NCBI GenBank assembly: GCA_029267755.1
Contig: JAJUHS010000005.1
Location: 1 to 41,943 of the forward strand
DNA length: 41,943 nt
Origin: Clostridiales bacterium
GTDB taxonomy: Bacteria > Bacillota > Clostridia > Oscillospirales > Oscillospiraceae
Direction: 5' to 3'
The translations under genes were made by a program, and so were the position numbers. This document shows, piece by piece, positions 29,801 to 39,300 of the stretch. Under the pieces are notes generated by a model that made no database searches, was not told where the DNA came from, and saw nothing but the letters and a program-made list of their open reading frames with translations. Each line of letters begins with the position of its first letter. The stretch's first letter is position 1.

Positions 29801-30385
29801 TATCAGTTCTCCAAGATCGCTGTAGTCCCATACTTCGATCTTCTGCTGCTCATGCGAGGTTCGGAAACCGTCGAAGAAGTTGAGAACCGGCAGGCTTCCC
29901 TTAATTGAGGCAAGATGAGCCACCGCTGAAAGGTCCATTACCTCCTGCGGGCTTGAGCTCGCCATCATTGCATAGCCTGTGGAACGGCAGGACATAACGT
30001 CCGAATGATCGCCGAAAATTGAAAGGGCATGCGTAGCGAGGGCACGGGCGGATACATGGATTACATTCGGCGTCATCTCTCCCGCAATTTTGTACATATT
30101 GGGAATCATAAGGAGAAGACCCTGTGACGCGGTGAACGTTGTCGTAAGCGCTCCGGCAACCAGAGAACCGTGCACAGCGCCGGCAGCTCCTCCCTCCGAT
30201 TGCATTTCAACGACTTTAACGGTCTGTCCGAAGATGTTTTTCAATCCGTCGGCCGACCATTTGTCGACAAGCTCAGCCATTACCGACGACGGCGTTATTG
30301 GATAGATGGCCGCTACATCGGTGAAAGCGTAAGCAACGTGGGCGGCTGCGGTATTTCCGTCCATCGTTTTCAGTTTTCTTGCCAT
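26831..30385 (-). CDS. nifJ: Pyruvate:ferredoxin (flavodoxin) oxidoreductase
   Basis: 1184 aa; [31 protein letters not shown], two 4Fe-4S motifs ([25 protein letters not shown]), TPP region [40 protein letters not shown]. Confidence 0.98.
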   Translation of the reverse strand: [1184 protein letters not shown]

Positions 30386-30634
30386 AATTGTCCTCCTATC
30401 AAATGTATAGCTTTTTGTAGCTATATCATATTAAGGTACATTTTAACATTTTACTTTACCATTGTAAATGCAAAGTATTTATAATAATAATGTATTTTGT
30501 ATTATTATATCTAAAAAATTTGCACATATGAAAAAGTAGTGTTATTATATTTCAAGTAATTCCAGTATTATTCCTATTCCGATGAAATAAGGCAATGCCT
30601 GCTAATAATATCGGCGGAGTTACGGTGAATAATT

Positions 30635-31135
30635 ATGAAAAAGTTAATTATTATCAATGGAACGATGGGTGTCGGTAAAACCACTACCAGTAAAATCCTG
30701 AGTAAGCTCCTGCCCAGGTGCGCTTTTCTGGACGGCGACTGGTGCTGGGATATGTCGCCGTTTATTGTAACCGAGGAAACAAAGAGAATGGTTCTTGATA
30801 ACATCACCCATATTTTGAACAATTTTCTATCCTGCTCGGAGTTTGAACACATTATTTTCTGCTGGGTTATGCACCAGCAGAGTATTATTAATGACGTTTT
30901 ATCGAGATTGAATGTCGGGGACAGCAAACTGTATATTTTTTCTCTTGTGTGTTCGGAGGATGCGTTGAAAAAAAGGCTGGAAAACGATATCAGGCAAGGT
31001 CTCCGAACTGAGGACGCAATATCAAAAAGCATACCTAGACTGAGCAACTATTCCCAGATGGACAGCGTGAAAATAGATGTCGGCGAGCTGTCTGCTAGAC
31101 AAGCGGCTAAAAAAATATTAGAATACATATCATAG
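30635..31135 (+). CDS. P-loop nucleotide kinase-like ATPase
   Basis: Walker A NGTMGVGKTTTSK; 166 aa. Confidence 0.8.
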   Translation: MKKLIIINGTMGVGKTTTSKILSKLLPRCAFLDGDWCWDMSPFIVTEETKRMVLDNITHILNNFLSCSEFEHIIFCWVMHQQSIINDVLSRLNVGDSKLYIFSLVCSEDALKKRLENDIRQGLRTEDAISKSIPRLSNYSQMDSVKIDVGELSARQAAKKILEYIS

Positions 31136-31157
31136 TAATCACAATGAGGGTTTAGAT

Positions 31158-31598
31158 ATGATAAGAGAAGTTCTGGAAAACGAACTTGCAGGGCTCCTGC
31201 GGCTTTACTCGCAGCTGCATGGGAATAAAATGCCGGAATATACTAATGAATTGCAGTTGCTTTGGAAGCAAATAATCGATGACCCAAAACATCATATCAT
31301 TGTCGCTGAAGAAAACGGAGAAATTGTATCCTCCTGCGTGGCAGTCATTATTCCCAATCTGACACATCGGCAAAGGCCCTACGCTCTTATTGAAAATGTA
31401 ATTACAGATGAAAAATTCCGCAACCGGGGCCTTGCGACAGCTTGCCTGAACTATGCAAAGGAAATCGCGTTATCTGCGAATTGCTATAAGATAATGCTTC
31501 TTACCGGATCGAAAGAAGACGCCACGCTTCGTTTTTATGAAAAGGCCGGATATAACAGAAAGGATAAAACAGCCTTTATTCAGTGGCTCAATCCGTAA
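31158..31598 (+). CDS. GNAT family N-acetyltransferase
   Basis: NVITDEKFRNRGLATACLNYAKEIA, RFYEKAGYNRKDKTAF. Confidence 0.9.
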   Translation: MIREVLENELAGLLRLYSQLHGNKMPEYTNELQLLWKQIIDDPKHHIIVAEENGEIVSSCVAVIIPNLTHRQRPYALIENVITDEKFRNRGLATACLNYAKEIALSANCYKIMLLTGSKEDATLRFYEKAGYNRKDKTAFIQWLNP

Positions 31599-31629
31599 AT
31601 AAACAGTCATATGGAAGGAGCGCAACCAG

Positions 31630-33144
31630 ATGGTCACAAAAGTCCGTTCCCTCGGCCTCAACGGAATAATTGGCTACGAAGTGAACGTAGAATGCTTCCT
31701 TTCCGGCGGCCTGCCCTCCTTTGACATAGTCGGGCTTCCCGACGCCGCCGTGCGCGAGGCGCGCGAACGTGTCCGCGCCGCCGTCAAAAACTGCTCCCTA
31801 AAATTTCCCGTGAGCCGCATCACCGTAAATCTCGCCCCCGCCGATACAAAGAAGGCGGGGACGGTATATGATCTGCCTGTTTTTATGGGAATATTGGCTG
31901 CTTCCGGAGAAATTAAAGCCCTGCCCGACGACGCCGCATTTTTTGGTGAGTTATCGTTAAGCGGAGAGGTTCGTCCCGTCCCCGGCGCTCTGCCGATGGC
32001 TTTGAGCGCCGCAAGGCTCGGAATCGGCGCTTTGTTCGTCCCCGAAGAGAACGCGGCCGAGGCGAGCTTCGCGGAAAACATTTCGGTTTATCCCGTTTCG
32101 CACGTCAAGGATCTGCTTGCCCACCTTGACGGAAGCGCCAAAATTTCTCCTGTTTCGGCGCCCGAAATTTCCGGCTGCAATCAGCCGGTTCCGGATTTTG
32201 CCGAGGTCAAGGGGCAGTATTCCGCCAAGCGCGCTCTTGAAATTGCCGCCGCTGGAGGCCATAATGTGCTTATGAGCGGCCCGCCCGGCGCGGGAAAAAG
32301 CATGCTGGCAAAGCGTCTTCCGGGTATTCTTCCGGATATGAGCCGGACGGAGGCTCTTGAAACCACGCAGATACATTCCGTTATGGGACTGACAAGCCGC
32401 AAAAATCCTCTCATAACACAGCGGCCCTTCAGAAGCCCGCACCATACCGTTTCCTCGGTCGCGCTGTCTGGCGGCGGCTCGAATCCCAAGCCTGGCGAGA
32501 TTTCTCTTTCGCACAACGGCGTCCTTTTTTTGGACGAGCTTCCGGAGTTTAAAAGCGACGCTCTGGAGGTTTTGCGCCAGCCGATGGAGGATGGGCAGAT
32601 CACGATTTCGCGCGTTTCCGGCGGAGCTACATACCCGAGCCGATTTATGCTTGTTTGCGCTATGAATCCCTGCAAATGCGGCTGGTACGGGCATTCGTCA
32701 GGACGCTGCACCTGCTCCCCCCAGTCCGTGAAGCGATATCACGACCGCATTTCCGGTCCCCTTCTCGACCGCATAGACATTTTTATCAACATCCCCTCCC
32801 TTGAATATGACGAACTGTCGAAAAATGGCGACGGTGAACCGTCATCGGTTATAAAATCAAGGGTTAATTCCGCCAGAGAGCGGCAGCGCGCCCGCGGAAT
32901 CGAAAGCAACGCCTCGATGAACCTGCGCGCATTGAACGAGTATTGCAGACTTGACGAAGCGTGCAGCAAGCTTATGCAGAACGCTTATAACAGGCTTGGG
33001 CTGACGGCTCGCTCCTACGACCGCATTTTGCGTGTAGCCAGAACGATTGCGGATCTAGCCGAAAGTCAGGATATCAAACCTGCGCATCTCGCCGAGGCGA
33101 TACAATACCGAAACATAGATTTTAATGAGGACGAAAACGCATAA
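31630..33144 (+). CDS. comM: YifB/ComM family Mg-chelatase-like AAA+ ATPase
   Basis: FDIVGLPDAAVREARERVRAA, GPPGAGKSMLAKRLPGILP, RPFRSPHHTVS, LFLDELPEF, MNPCKCGWYG. Confidence 0.95.
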   Translation: MVTKVRSLGLNGIIGYEVNVECFLSGGLPSFDIVGLPDAAVREARERVRAAVKNCSLKFPVSRITVNLAPADTKKAGTVYDLPVFMGILAASGEIKALPDDAAFFGELSLSGEVRPVPGALPMALSAARLGIGALFVPEENAAEASFAENISVYPVSHVKDLLAHLDGSAKISPVSAPEISGCNQPVPDFAEVKGQYSAKRALEIAAAGGHNVLMSGPPGAGKSMLAKRLPGILPDMSRTEALETTQIHSVMGLTSRKNPLITQRPFRSPHHTVSSVALSGGGSNPKPGEISLSHNGVLFLDELPEFKSDALEVLRQPMEDGQITISRVSGGATYPSRFMLVCAMNPCKCGWYGHSSGRCTCSPQSVKRYHDRISGPLLDRIDIFINIPSLEYDELSKNGDGEPSSVIKSRVNSARERQRARGIESNASMNLRALNEYCRLDEACSKLMQNAYNRLGLTARSYDRILRVARTIADLAESQDIKPAHLAEAIQYRNIDFNEDENA

Positions 33145-33204
33145 GCTTCTGCATAATGCAGAAAATTGCCTATATTTCAATAATAACCAAAAGGAGACTC
33201 GCGC

Positions 33205-34371
33205 TTGGACGATATTATTTTACTTAAACTGGGCGAGCTTGTGCTCAAGGGGCTTAACCGCAAATACTTTGAGCAGCGGCTAATCGCCAATATTAACCAT
33301 CGCCTTGAGGGGCTCGGGAAATTCAAGGTCTATTCCCTGCAATCCACAATTTATGTGGAGCCGCAAAGCGGCGGCTGCGATATGGACGAGGCTTTTGAAG
33401 CGCTTAAGCAGGTTTTCGGAATCATAACTCTTTCAAGGGCCGCCGCCTGCGAGAAGTCGGCCGACGCAATACTTCGGACGGCGCGAAAATATCTCGCGGA
33501 CGAGCTTTCCTCCGCAAGAAGCTTTAAGGTTGAAACAAAACGCTCGGACAAGAGCTTCCCCATGACGTCTATCCAGCTTTCCCAGTTTATCGGCGGAGAG
33601 CTTCAGGACGCCTTTCCGCATCTGGCCGCCGATATGCACAATCCGGAGGTGACCGTTTACATTGAGGTTCGAGATTTTGCAGCCTACGTCCACGCAGGCG
33701 GGGTAAGGGGCGCGGGCGGTCTGCCCGTCGGAACCTCGGGGCGCGCCGTTTCGCTTCTCTCAGGAGGTATAGACAGTCCGGTTTCGACCTATATGATGGC
33801 AAAGCGAGGACTTAAAATTATTCCGGTACACTTTTTTTCATTTCCCTACACTTCCGAGCTTGCGAAGCAGAAGGTTCTCGACCTTGCTTCGATACTCACG
33901 CATTACTGCGGCAAAATGACGGTCGAAATTGTCCCCTTTACTCATATTCAGGAGGAAATCCGCTCGAAATGCCCGGAAGAATACTTCACGATCATAATGC
34001 GCCGCTTTATGATGCGCATTTCACAGAGGATCGCCGACATGAACGGCTGCAAGGCGCTTATAACCGGCGAAAACCTCGGCCAGGTGGCGAGCCAGACCGT
34101 CGAAGCCATGGCGGTTACGGAAGCCTGTTGCACACTTCCAGTATTTCGCCCCCTTATCGGTATGGATAAAGAGGAAATTGTACGTATCTCGCGCCAAATC
34201 GGAACTTTTGACACCTCGATACTGCCCTATGAGGATTGCTGCACCGTCTTTACGCCGCGCCGTCCTAGAACAAAGCCCCGCCTTGAGGACGTTGAAAGCG
34301 TGGAGGCCGCTCTAGATATTAATGCGCTCATTGAGGACGCATTAAACGGAATTATAAGAATTCGCGTATAA
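33205..34371 (+). CDS. thiI: tRNA 4-thiouridine synthase
   Basis: TTG start; LLSGGIDSPVSTYMMAKRG, RRFMMRISQRIAD, TGENLGQVASQT; no C-terminal rhodanese extension. Confidence 0.94.
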   Translation: MDDIILLKLGELVLKGLNRKYFEQRLIANINHRLEGLGKFKVYSLQSTIYVEPQSGGCDMDEAFEALKQVFGIITLSRAAACEKSADAILRTARKYLADELSSARSFKVETKRSDKSFPMTSIQLSQFIGGELQDAFPHLAADMHNPEVTVYIEVRDFAAYVHAGGVRGAGGLPVGTSGRAVSLLSGGIDSPVSTYMMAKRGLKIIPVHFFSFPYTSELAKQKVLDLASILTHYCGKMTVEIVPFTHIQEEIRSKCPEEYFTIIMRRFMMRISQRIADMNGCKALITGENLGQVASQTVEAMAVTEACCTLPVFRPLIGMDKEEIVRISRQIGTFDTSILPYEDCCTVFTPRRPRTKPRLEDVESVEAALDINALIEDALNGIIRIRV

Positions 34372-34451
34372 AAACCTTTAGGTATCACTATATTTAACCG
34401 ATACGAATGCGCGGATTTACGCAAATTCATTCTTTTGGAGGGAGTTTATAT

Positions 34452-35708
34452 ATGGCATTGACAGCTGAAATAATCGGAGTAGGCACGGAACTGCTGCTCG
34501 GCAACACCGTAAATACAGATGCTAGGGATATCTCCGAAGGACTTTCGGCGCTCGGCATAAATGTGTTTTTCCACACGGTAGTCGGTGATAACCCCGCTAG
34601 GCTCCGCCTTGCCGTTGAAATCGCGAAGCGCCGCGCCGACATTTTGATAACGACGGGAGGTCTTGGGCCCACATGCGACGACCTCACGAAGGAAACCGTT
34701 GCCGAATGCTTCGGCAAAAAGCTGGTTTTCAACGAGGAGGAAGCGGAGAATATAAGGAGCTACTTCGAAAAAAGCCTCCGCAGAACCAATATAACCGAGA
34801 ACAATATGCGTCAGGCCATGCTGCCCGAGGGCTGCACAGTGTTCCGGAATCATTGGGGCACAGCCCCAGGCTGCGCTTTCCGAGGCGACGGCAAACATGT
34901 GATTATGCTTCCCGGCCCCCCGAGAGAGTGCGTTTCCATGTTCAACAACTGTGCCGTACCTTACCTTCGCGAGCTGTCGGACTCCGAGATAATTTCGCAC
35001 AGCATAAGAATCTTCGGGATGGGAGAAAGCGTAGTAGAGGATAAGCTTCACGATATGATGCTCGCACTTGAAAATCCGACCCTCGCGCCTTATGCAAAGG
35101 AGGGCGAGGTCATGCTCAGAGTAACCGCCAAGGCCGCATCGGTGGAGGAGGCCGAAGCCCTTATGACTCCCGTCCTTGAAAAGGTGCGCGAAACGATAGG
35201 CGATTTCATATACGCCATCGACGAGGAAAATCTCGAGAGCGTCGTGCTGCGCATCCTGCGCGAAAAAAATCTTACGGTCGCGGTAGCGGAGTCCTGCACC
35301 GGCGGACTGCTTCAAAAGCGCATTACCGACATACCCGGCGCCTCAAAATCTTTTTCCGGCGGCGTCGTAACTTATGCAGATAAGACGAAAACCCTGCTTC
35401 TCGGCGTTCCCGCCGAGCTTATCGAGAAGGAAGGCGTGGTGAGCTCAGCGGTCGCAAAAGCGATGGCCGAGGGCGTAAAGGAGAAGATCGGAGCCGACTT
35501 TGGAATCGGAATAACCGGTGTCGCGGGCCCGGATACCGACGAACGCGGAAATGAGATCGGCACGGTGTTTGTTTCGCTTTCTGCTTTCGATTGTACTTAT
35601 TGCAGGGAGCTGCACCTCGGCGCGGACAGGAACAGAATAAGGATTATGGCTGTAAATCATGCGCTGGATATGCTGAGGCGCTACCTTACCGGTCTTCGAA
35701 TGGAATAA
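34452..35708 (+). CDS. cinA: CinA family competence/damage-inducible protein
   Basis: IIGVGTELLLGNTVNTDARDIS, TTGGLGPTCDDLTKE, AESCTGGLLQKRIT. ATG at 34452 (ORF from 34407). Confidence 0.94.
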   Translation: MALTAEIIGVGTELLLGNTVNTDARDISEGLSALGINVFFHTVVGDNPARLRLAVEIAKRRADILITTGGLGPTCDDLTKETVAECFGKKLVFNEEEAENIRSYFEKSLRRTNITENNMRQAMLPEGCTVFRNHWGTAPGCAFRGDGKHVIMLPGPPRECVSMFNNCAVPYLRELSDSEIISHSIRIFGMGESVVEDKLHDMMLALENPTLAPYAKEGEVMLRVTAKAASVEEAEALMTPVLEKVRETIGDFIYAIDEENLESVVLRILREKNLTVAVAESCTGGLLQKRITDIPGASKSFSGGVVTYADKTKTLLLGVPAELIEKEGVVSSAVAKAMAEGVKEKIGADFGIGITGVAGPDTDERGNEIGTVFVSLSAFDCTYCRELHLGADRNRIRIMAVNHALDMLRRYLTGLRME

Positions 35709-35720
35709 TCAACAAAGCGA

Positions 35721-35754
35721 TCGGCCGGAAGAGCTTTAAAGCTCCTCCGGCCGA
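35721..35754. terminator. Convergent terminator between cinA and amidase gene
   Basis: TCGGCCGGAAGAGCTTTAAAGCTCCTCCGGCCGA, near-perfect 34-bp palindrome. Confidence 0.75.
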
Positions 35755-35770
35755 ATAATATTTATTCAGT

Positions 35771-36270
35771 TCAGCTCCAGCGCCTTACCCCTAATATCTT
35801 GACAAACCTAATGTCTGAAAAATCAAAGCTGCTTAGCGGCGTATAGTCGCAGTCAAAGGTGTGGGCCGCCACAAGAATATTGTCGTAATTCGCCGGACTG
35901 CCCGCCGCAACGACAAATGGTGTGTGCTGAAACTGTCCGCCGAACCTCATCTGCACGAAATCACCCGGCTGTATCTCATCGATTCCCGCTTCCCTTCCGA
36001 AGGGCCCGGCGTCTTTGTTGTTTATTATAAACGAATAGAAGTATTCGACTCCGCTCCATGCGGGGCTCTTTCGATTGGCATCTATGTAATACCATCCAAA
36101 ATCGGGAGTATAGTTCATTACAGCGTCCCCGCTGAAGACGCACTGCGACGCGAAATTTGTGCAGTCCCCGCCTACCGGGTCGTAGTTATAATAATCCGGG
36201 TTTCTTTTATAAGCCCATTTATGGGCGTAATTCACGGCTTTTTCGCGGTTGTACGGCGTAATACGGATAA
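35771..36270 (-). CDS. Small amidase-domain (Amidase_6-like) protein, N-terminus split across frames at A7
   Basis: Frame ending at 35771 gives VNYAHKWAYKRNPDYYNYDPVGGDCTNFASQCVFSG...; the preceding ITPYNREK lies in another frame, joined at GAA AAA AAG. Start codon uncertain (ATC/ATT in that frame, or GTG 36286-36284 in the main frame). Could be a pseudogene or assembly error. Confidence 0.6.
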
Positions 36271-36272
36271 AA

Positions 36273-36313
36273 CCCCCTCCTCACACCATTACTATATGAG
36301 AGGAGGGGGTTAA
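36273..36313. repeat. Perfect 12-bp inverted repeat, 17-nt loop, containing the amidase RBS
   Basis: AACCCCCTCCTC-N17-GAGGAGGGGGTT; on the minus strand the 3' arm GAGGAGGGGGTTTT is the Shine-Dalgarno region. Confidence 0.85.
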
Positions 36314-36334
36314 TTGCTTATGTGGTGTTGCCTT

Positions 36335-37285
36335 TTAATCCTCGTGAACAAAGCTTTCGATTATAAAGCGCGGGCGCTTTTTTGTTTCAAGATAAATTTT
36401 GCCTACATACTCGCCGACTATGCCGAGGGATGTCAATATCATTCCGCCCACACCCCAGACCGAAATGGTGACAATCTTCCAGTTAAACGGCGTTTGCCCC
36501 ATAATCCACTGAACAATTGTAATAATAAGGAGCACAACCGCCAGAATAATCATTACTATACCGCAGGATAAAATCATGCGCATCGGCTTTGCCGAAAGGG
36601 ACGTGATGCCCTCGACAGCGAAGGCAAGCATTTTCTTAAGCGGATATTTGCTCTCCCCCGCAAATCTCTCTCCGCGCTCGTATGTCACTATATCCGACTT
36701 GAAACCAACCATCGGCACTATGCCGCGCAGAAACAGATTTGACTCGCCGTACTGCATAAGCCCCTCTAGGGCGCGGCGGCTGAGCAGCCTATAATCCGCA
36801 TGGTTGAAAACCACCTCCCCGCCGAGCGAGCGCGTAAGCTTATAAAATCCCTCGGCGGTAAAGCGCTTAAAGAACGTATCCTTTTTTCTGCTGCTCCGAA
36901 CTCCATAGACTACGTCGCAGCCTTCCAGGTACTTGTCCACCATCGCATCGACCGCGTTTATGTCGTCCTGGAGGTCGGCGTCCATCGAAATTGTCATGTC
37001 GGCAAGGTCCTTAGAGGCGGCGAGCCCTGCGAGCAGGGCGTTCTGATGCCCCCTGTTACGGCTCAGTTTGACGCCTGAAAACAAACTGTTTTGCTTGTGA
37101 AGACCGTGAATAAGCTCCCAGGTGTGATCCTTCGACCCGTCGTCGACGAGCACGACCCGACTGTCGGCGGCTATCTTGCCCGACTTGATAAGCGCCTCCA
37201 TCTTCTCCCTAATACGTTTTGACGTTTCGGGCAAGACCGCTTCCTCGTTATAACAGGGAATAACCACAAACAGCCTGTTGTTCAT
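36335..37285 (-). CDS. Family 2 glycosyltransferase with two C-terminal TM helices (polyprenyl-phosphate type)
   Basis: VVIPCYNEEAVLPET, LVDDGSKDHTWE, MDADLQDD; GESKYPLKKMLAFAVEGITSLSAKPMR. Confidence 0.93.
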   Translation of the reverse strand: MNNRLFVVIPCYNEEAVLPETSKRIREKMEALIKSGKIAADSRVVLVDDGSKDHTWELIHGLHKQNSLFSGVKLSRNRGHQNALLAGLAASKDLADMTISMDADLQDDINAVDAMVDKYLEGCDVVYGVRSSRKKDTFFKRFTAEGFYKLTRSLGGEVVFNHADYRLLSRRALEGLMQYGESNLFLRGIVPMVGFKSDIVTYERGERFAGESKYPLKKMLAFAVEGITSLSAKPMRMILSCGIVMIILAVVLLIITIVQWIMGQTPFNWKIVTISVWGVGGMILTSLGIVGEYVGKIYLETKKRPRFIIESFVHED

Positions 37286-37538
37286 AAATTTACTCCTTTG
37301 TATATACAATTTTATACAGCAGCATTGTTAGTATACTCCATGTAAGGCCTTTATTCAACAGCTTGACCGTATCCAATTTAATAATTTCTTAAAATTATTT
37401 ATTTTTTAATATACAATTTCGCAAAATAATCCAAAAAACGGGTTATATAAGAAATAATTTATTGTAAAACCATATTGAAAAAAGGGATTCGTTGGGATAC
37501 AATTAATGTACTTTTTAAGGAAGGAACTGGCGTTTTTT

Positions 37539-38045
37539 ATGGTAAATCTGGTGCTTGTCGAACCCGAAATACCTATGAATACCGGCAACATCGCAAGGAC
37601 AGCCGCAGCTACCGGCAGTATTCTTCATCTTGTAAAGCCTCTGGGTTTCGACATTTCCGACCGTGCGGTTAAGCGCGCCGGCCTCGATTACTGGCACTTG
37701 GTAGATATCCGCGTCTATGAGAACCTGGATGACTTTTTCGATAAAAACGGCGACGGCAACATATGGCTTGCCACAACCAAAGCGCCGCGATTTTACTGCG
37801 AGGCCGAGTTTACGGACGGGGCATATATACTTTTCGGGAAGGAAACGGCAGGGCTTCCGCTTTTTTTGCGGGAACGGTACCGTGACCGATGCATACGCCT
37901 CCCGATGGTAAGCGGCGCGAGGAGCCTTAATTTGGCAAACTCCGTTGCCATCTTATGCTATGAGGCTCTCAGACAACAGGGTTTTCCGAATTTACTAAAA
38001 ACCGGAGAAATGGCAAACGATTCTGCGCAACCTTATATTCTATAA
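37539..38045 (+). CDS. trmL: tRNA (cytidine(34)-2'-O)-methyltransferase
   Basis: SPOUT: VLVEPEIPMNTGNIARTAAATG, LFGKETAGLP, MVSGARSLNLANSVAILCYEALRQ. Confidence 0.94.
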   Translation: MVNLVLVEPEIPMNTGNIARTAAATGSILHLVKPLGFDISDRAVKRAGLDYWHLVDIRVYENLDDFFDKNGDGNIWLATTKAPRFYCEAEFTDGAYILFGKETAGLPLFLRERYRDRCIRLPMVSGARSLNLANSVAILCYEALRQQGFPNLLKTGEMANDSAQPYIL

Positions 38046-38091
38046 TCCTCACTTGATATTCAAAAAATAAAATAGCAAGGAGATAATAAAA

Positions 38092-39285
38092 ATGAATTGC
38101 AACAAAAAAACGGTCAAGGATATCGATATTCGCGGCAAAAAGGTTCTGCTCAGATGCGATTTCAACGTACCCCTCGACAAAAAGACCGGGGAAATATCGG
38201 ACGAAACCCGTATCGTTTCCTCCGTGCCCACGATCAAGTATCTTCTTGAAGGCGGCGCCGCCGTAATTGCCTGCTCGCACCTTGGGCGTCCCAAGGGTGA
38301 ATTCGTGCCGTCGATGTCTCTTAAGCCCGTCGCCGCACGGCTCGCCGAGCTACTCGGAACGCCCGTAAAGATGGCTTCCGATGTTATCGGAGAAGACGCC
38401 GCCAAACTTGCCAAAGAGCTTAAGCCCGGAGAAATAATGCTGCTTGAAAATCTCCGTTTCCATAAGGAAGAGGAAAAGAACGATCCCGCGTTTGCCAGAA
38501 AACTTGCCGATATGGCCGACATTTTTGTTTCCGACGCCTTTGGAACCGTCCACCGCGCACATGCGTCTACGGAGGGTGTCGCGCACTATCTGCCCGCCGT
38601 CAGCGGTTTTTTGCTCGCCAAGGAGCTTTCGGAGCTTGGAGGAGCACTTAACAACCCGAAGCGCCCCTTCGTAGCTATTCTCGGCGGCTCAAAGGTCAGC
38701 GACAAACTTGGCGTAATAAGAAATCTGCTTGAAAAAGCTGATACTCTCCTCATTGGCGGCGGCATGGCCTTTACGTTTTTGAAGGCTCAGGGCAAGGAAA
38801 TCGGGAAATCCATATGCGAGGATACCGAGCTCGATTACGCCCGCGAAATGATGCAAAAAGCCGAGAAAAACGGAGTTTCCCTGCTCCTGCCGGTTGACGC
38901 CGTAGTTGCGCCCGAATTTTCCGCCGACGCAAAGCCGTCTGTCGTTTCGGTAGACTCCATGCCGTCGGATCAGATGGGTCTTGATATCGGACCCATGACC
39001 GCAGAGGTCTTTGCCGGCTCCATAAAGAACGCCGGTACGGTCATCTGGAACGGCCCTATGGGCGTTTTTGAGTTCCCCGCCTTCGCCGCCGGCACAATCG
39101 CGGTCGCAAAGGCAATGGCCGAATCCGGAGCCGTTACGATCATCGGCGGCGGAGACAGCGCGGCTGCGGTAAATCAGTTCGGCTTCGCTGACAAAATGAC
39201 GCATATTTCCACCGGAGGCGGCGCCTCTCTTGAATTCCTCGAGGGCATCGAGCTTCCCGGTGTCGTTTGCCTGTTAGACAAGTAA
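38092..39285 (+). CDS. pgk: Phosphoglycerate kinase
   Basis: [33 protein letters not shown]. Confidence 0.98.
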   Translation: MNCNKKTVKDIDIRGKKVLLRCDFNVPLDKKTGEISDETRIVSSVPTIKYLLEGGAAVIACSHLGRPKGEFVPSMSLKPVAARLAELLGTPVKMASDVIGEDAAKLAKELKPGEIMLLENLRFHKEEEKNDPAFARKLADMADIFVSDAFGTVHRAHASTEGVAHYLPAVSGFLLAKELSELGGALNNPKRPFVAILGGSKVSDKLGVIRNLLEKADTLLIGGGMAFTFLKAQGKEIGKSICEDTELDYAREMMQKAEKNGVSLLLPVDAVVAPEFSADAKPSVVSVDSMPSDQMGLDIGPMTAEVFAGSIKNAGTVIWNGPMGVFEFPAFAAGTIAVAKAMAESGAVTIIGGGDSAAAVNQFGFADKMTHISTGGGASLEFLEGIELPGVVCLLDK

Positions 39286-39300
39286 AATGGAGGAATACAA

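Noticed and set aside
28016-29908. 630-aa plus-strand ORF
   Set aside because: Lies entirely antisense to nifJ, whose protein matches a known family end to end; no recognisable domain; explained by codon bias of the sense strand.
30574-31047. 157-aa minus-strand ORF
   Set aside because: Antisense to the P-loop kinase gene, which has a clear Walker A motif.
31957-32694. 245-aa minus-strand ORF
   Set aside because: Antisense to comM; no domain signal.
34446-35315. 289-aa minus-strand ORF
   Set aside because: Antisense to cinA.
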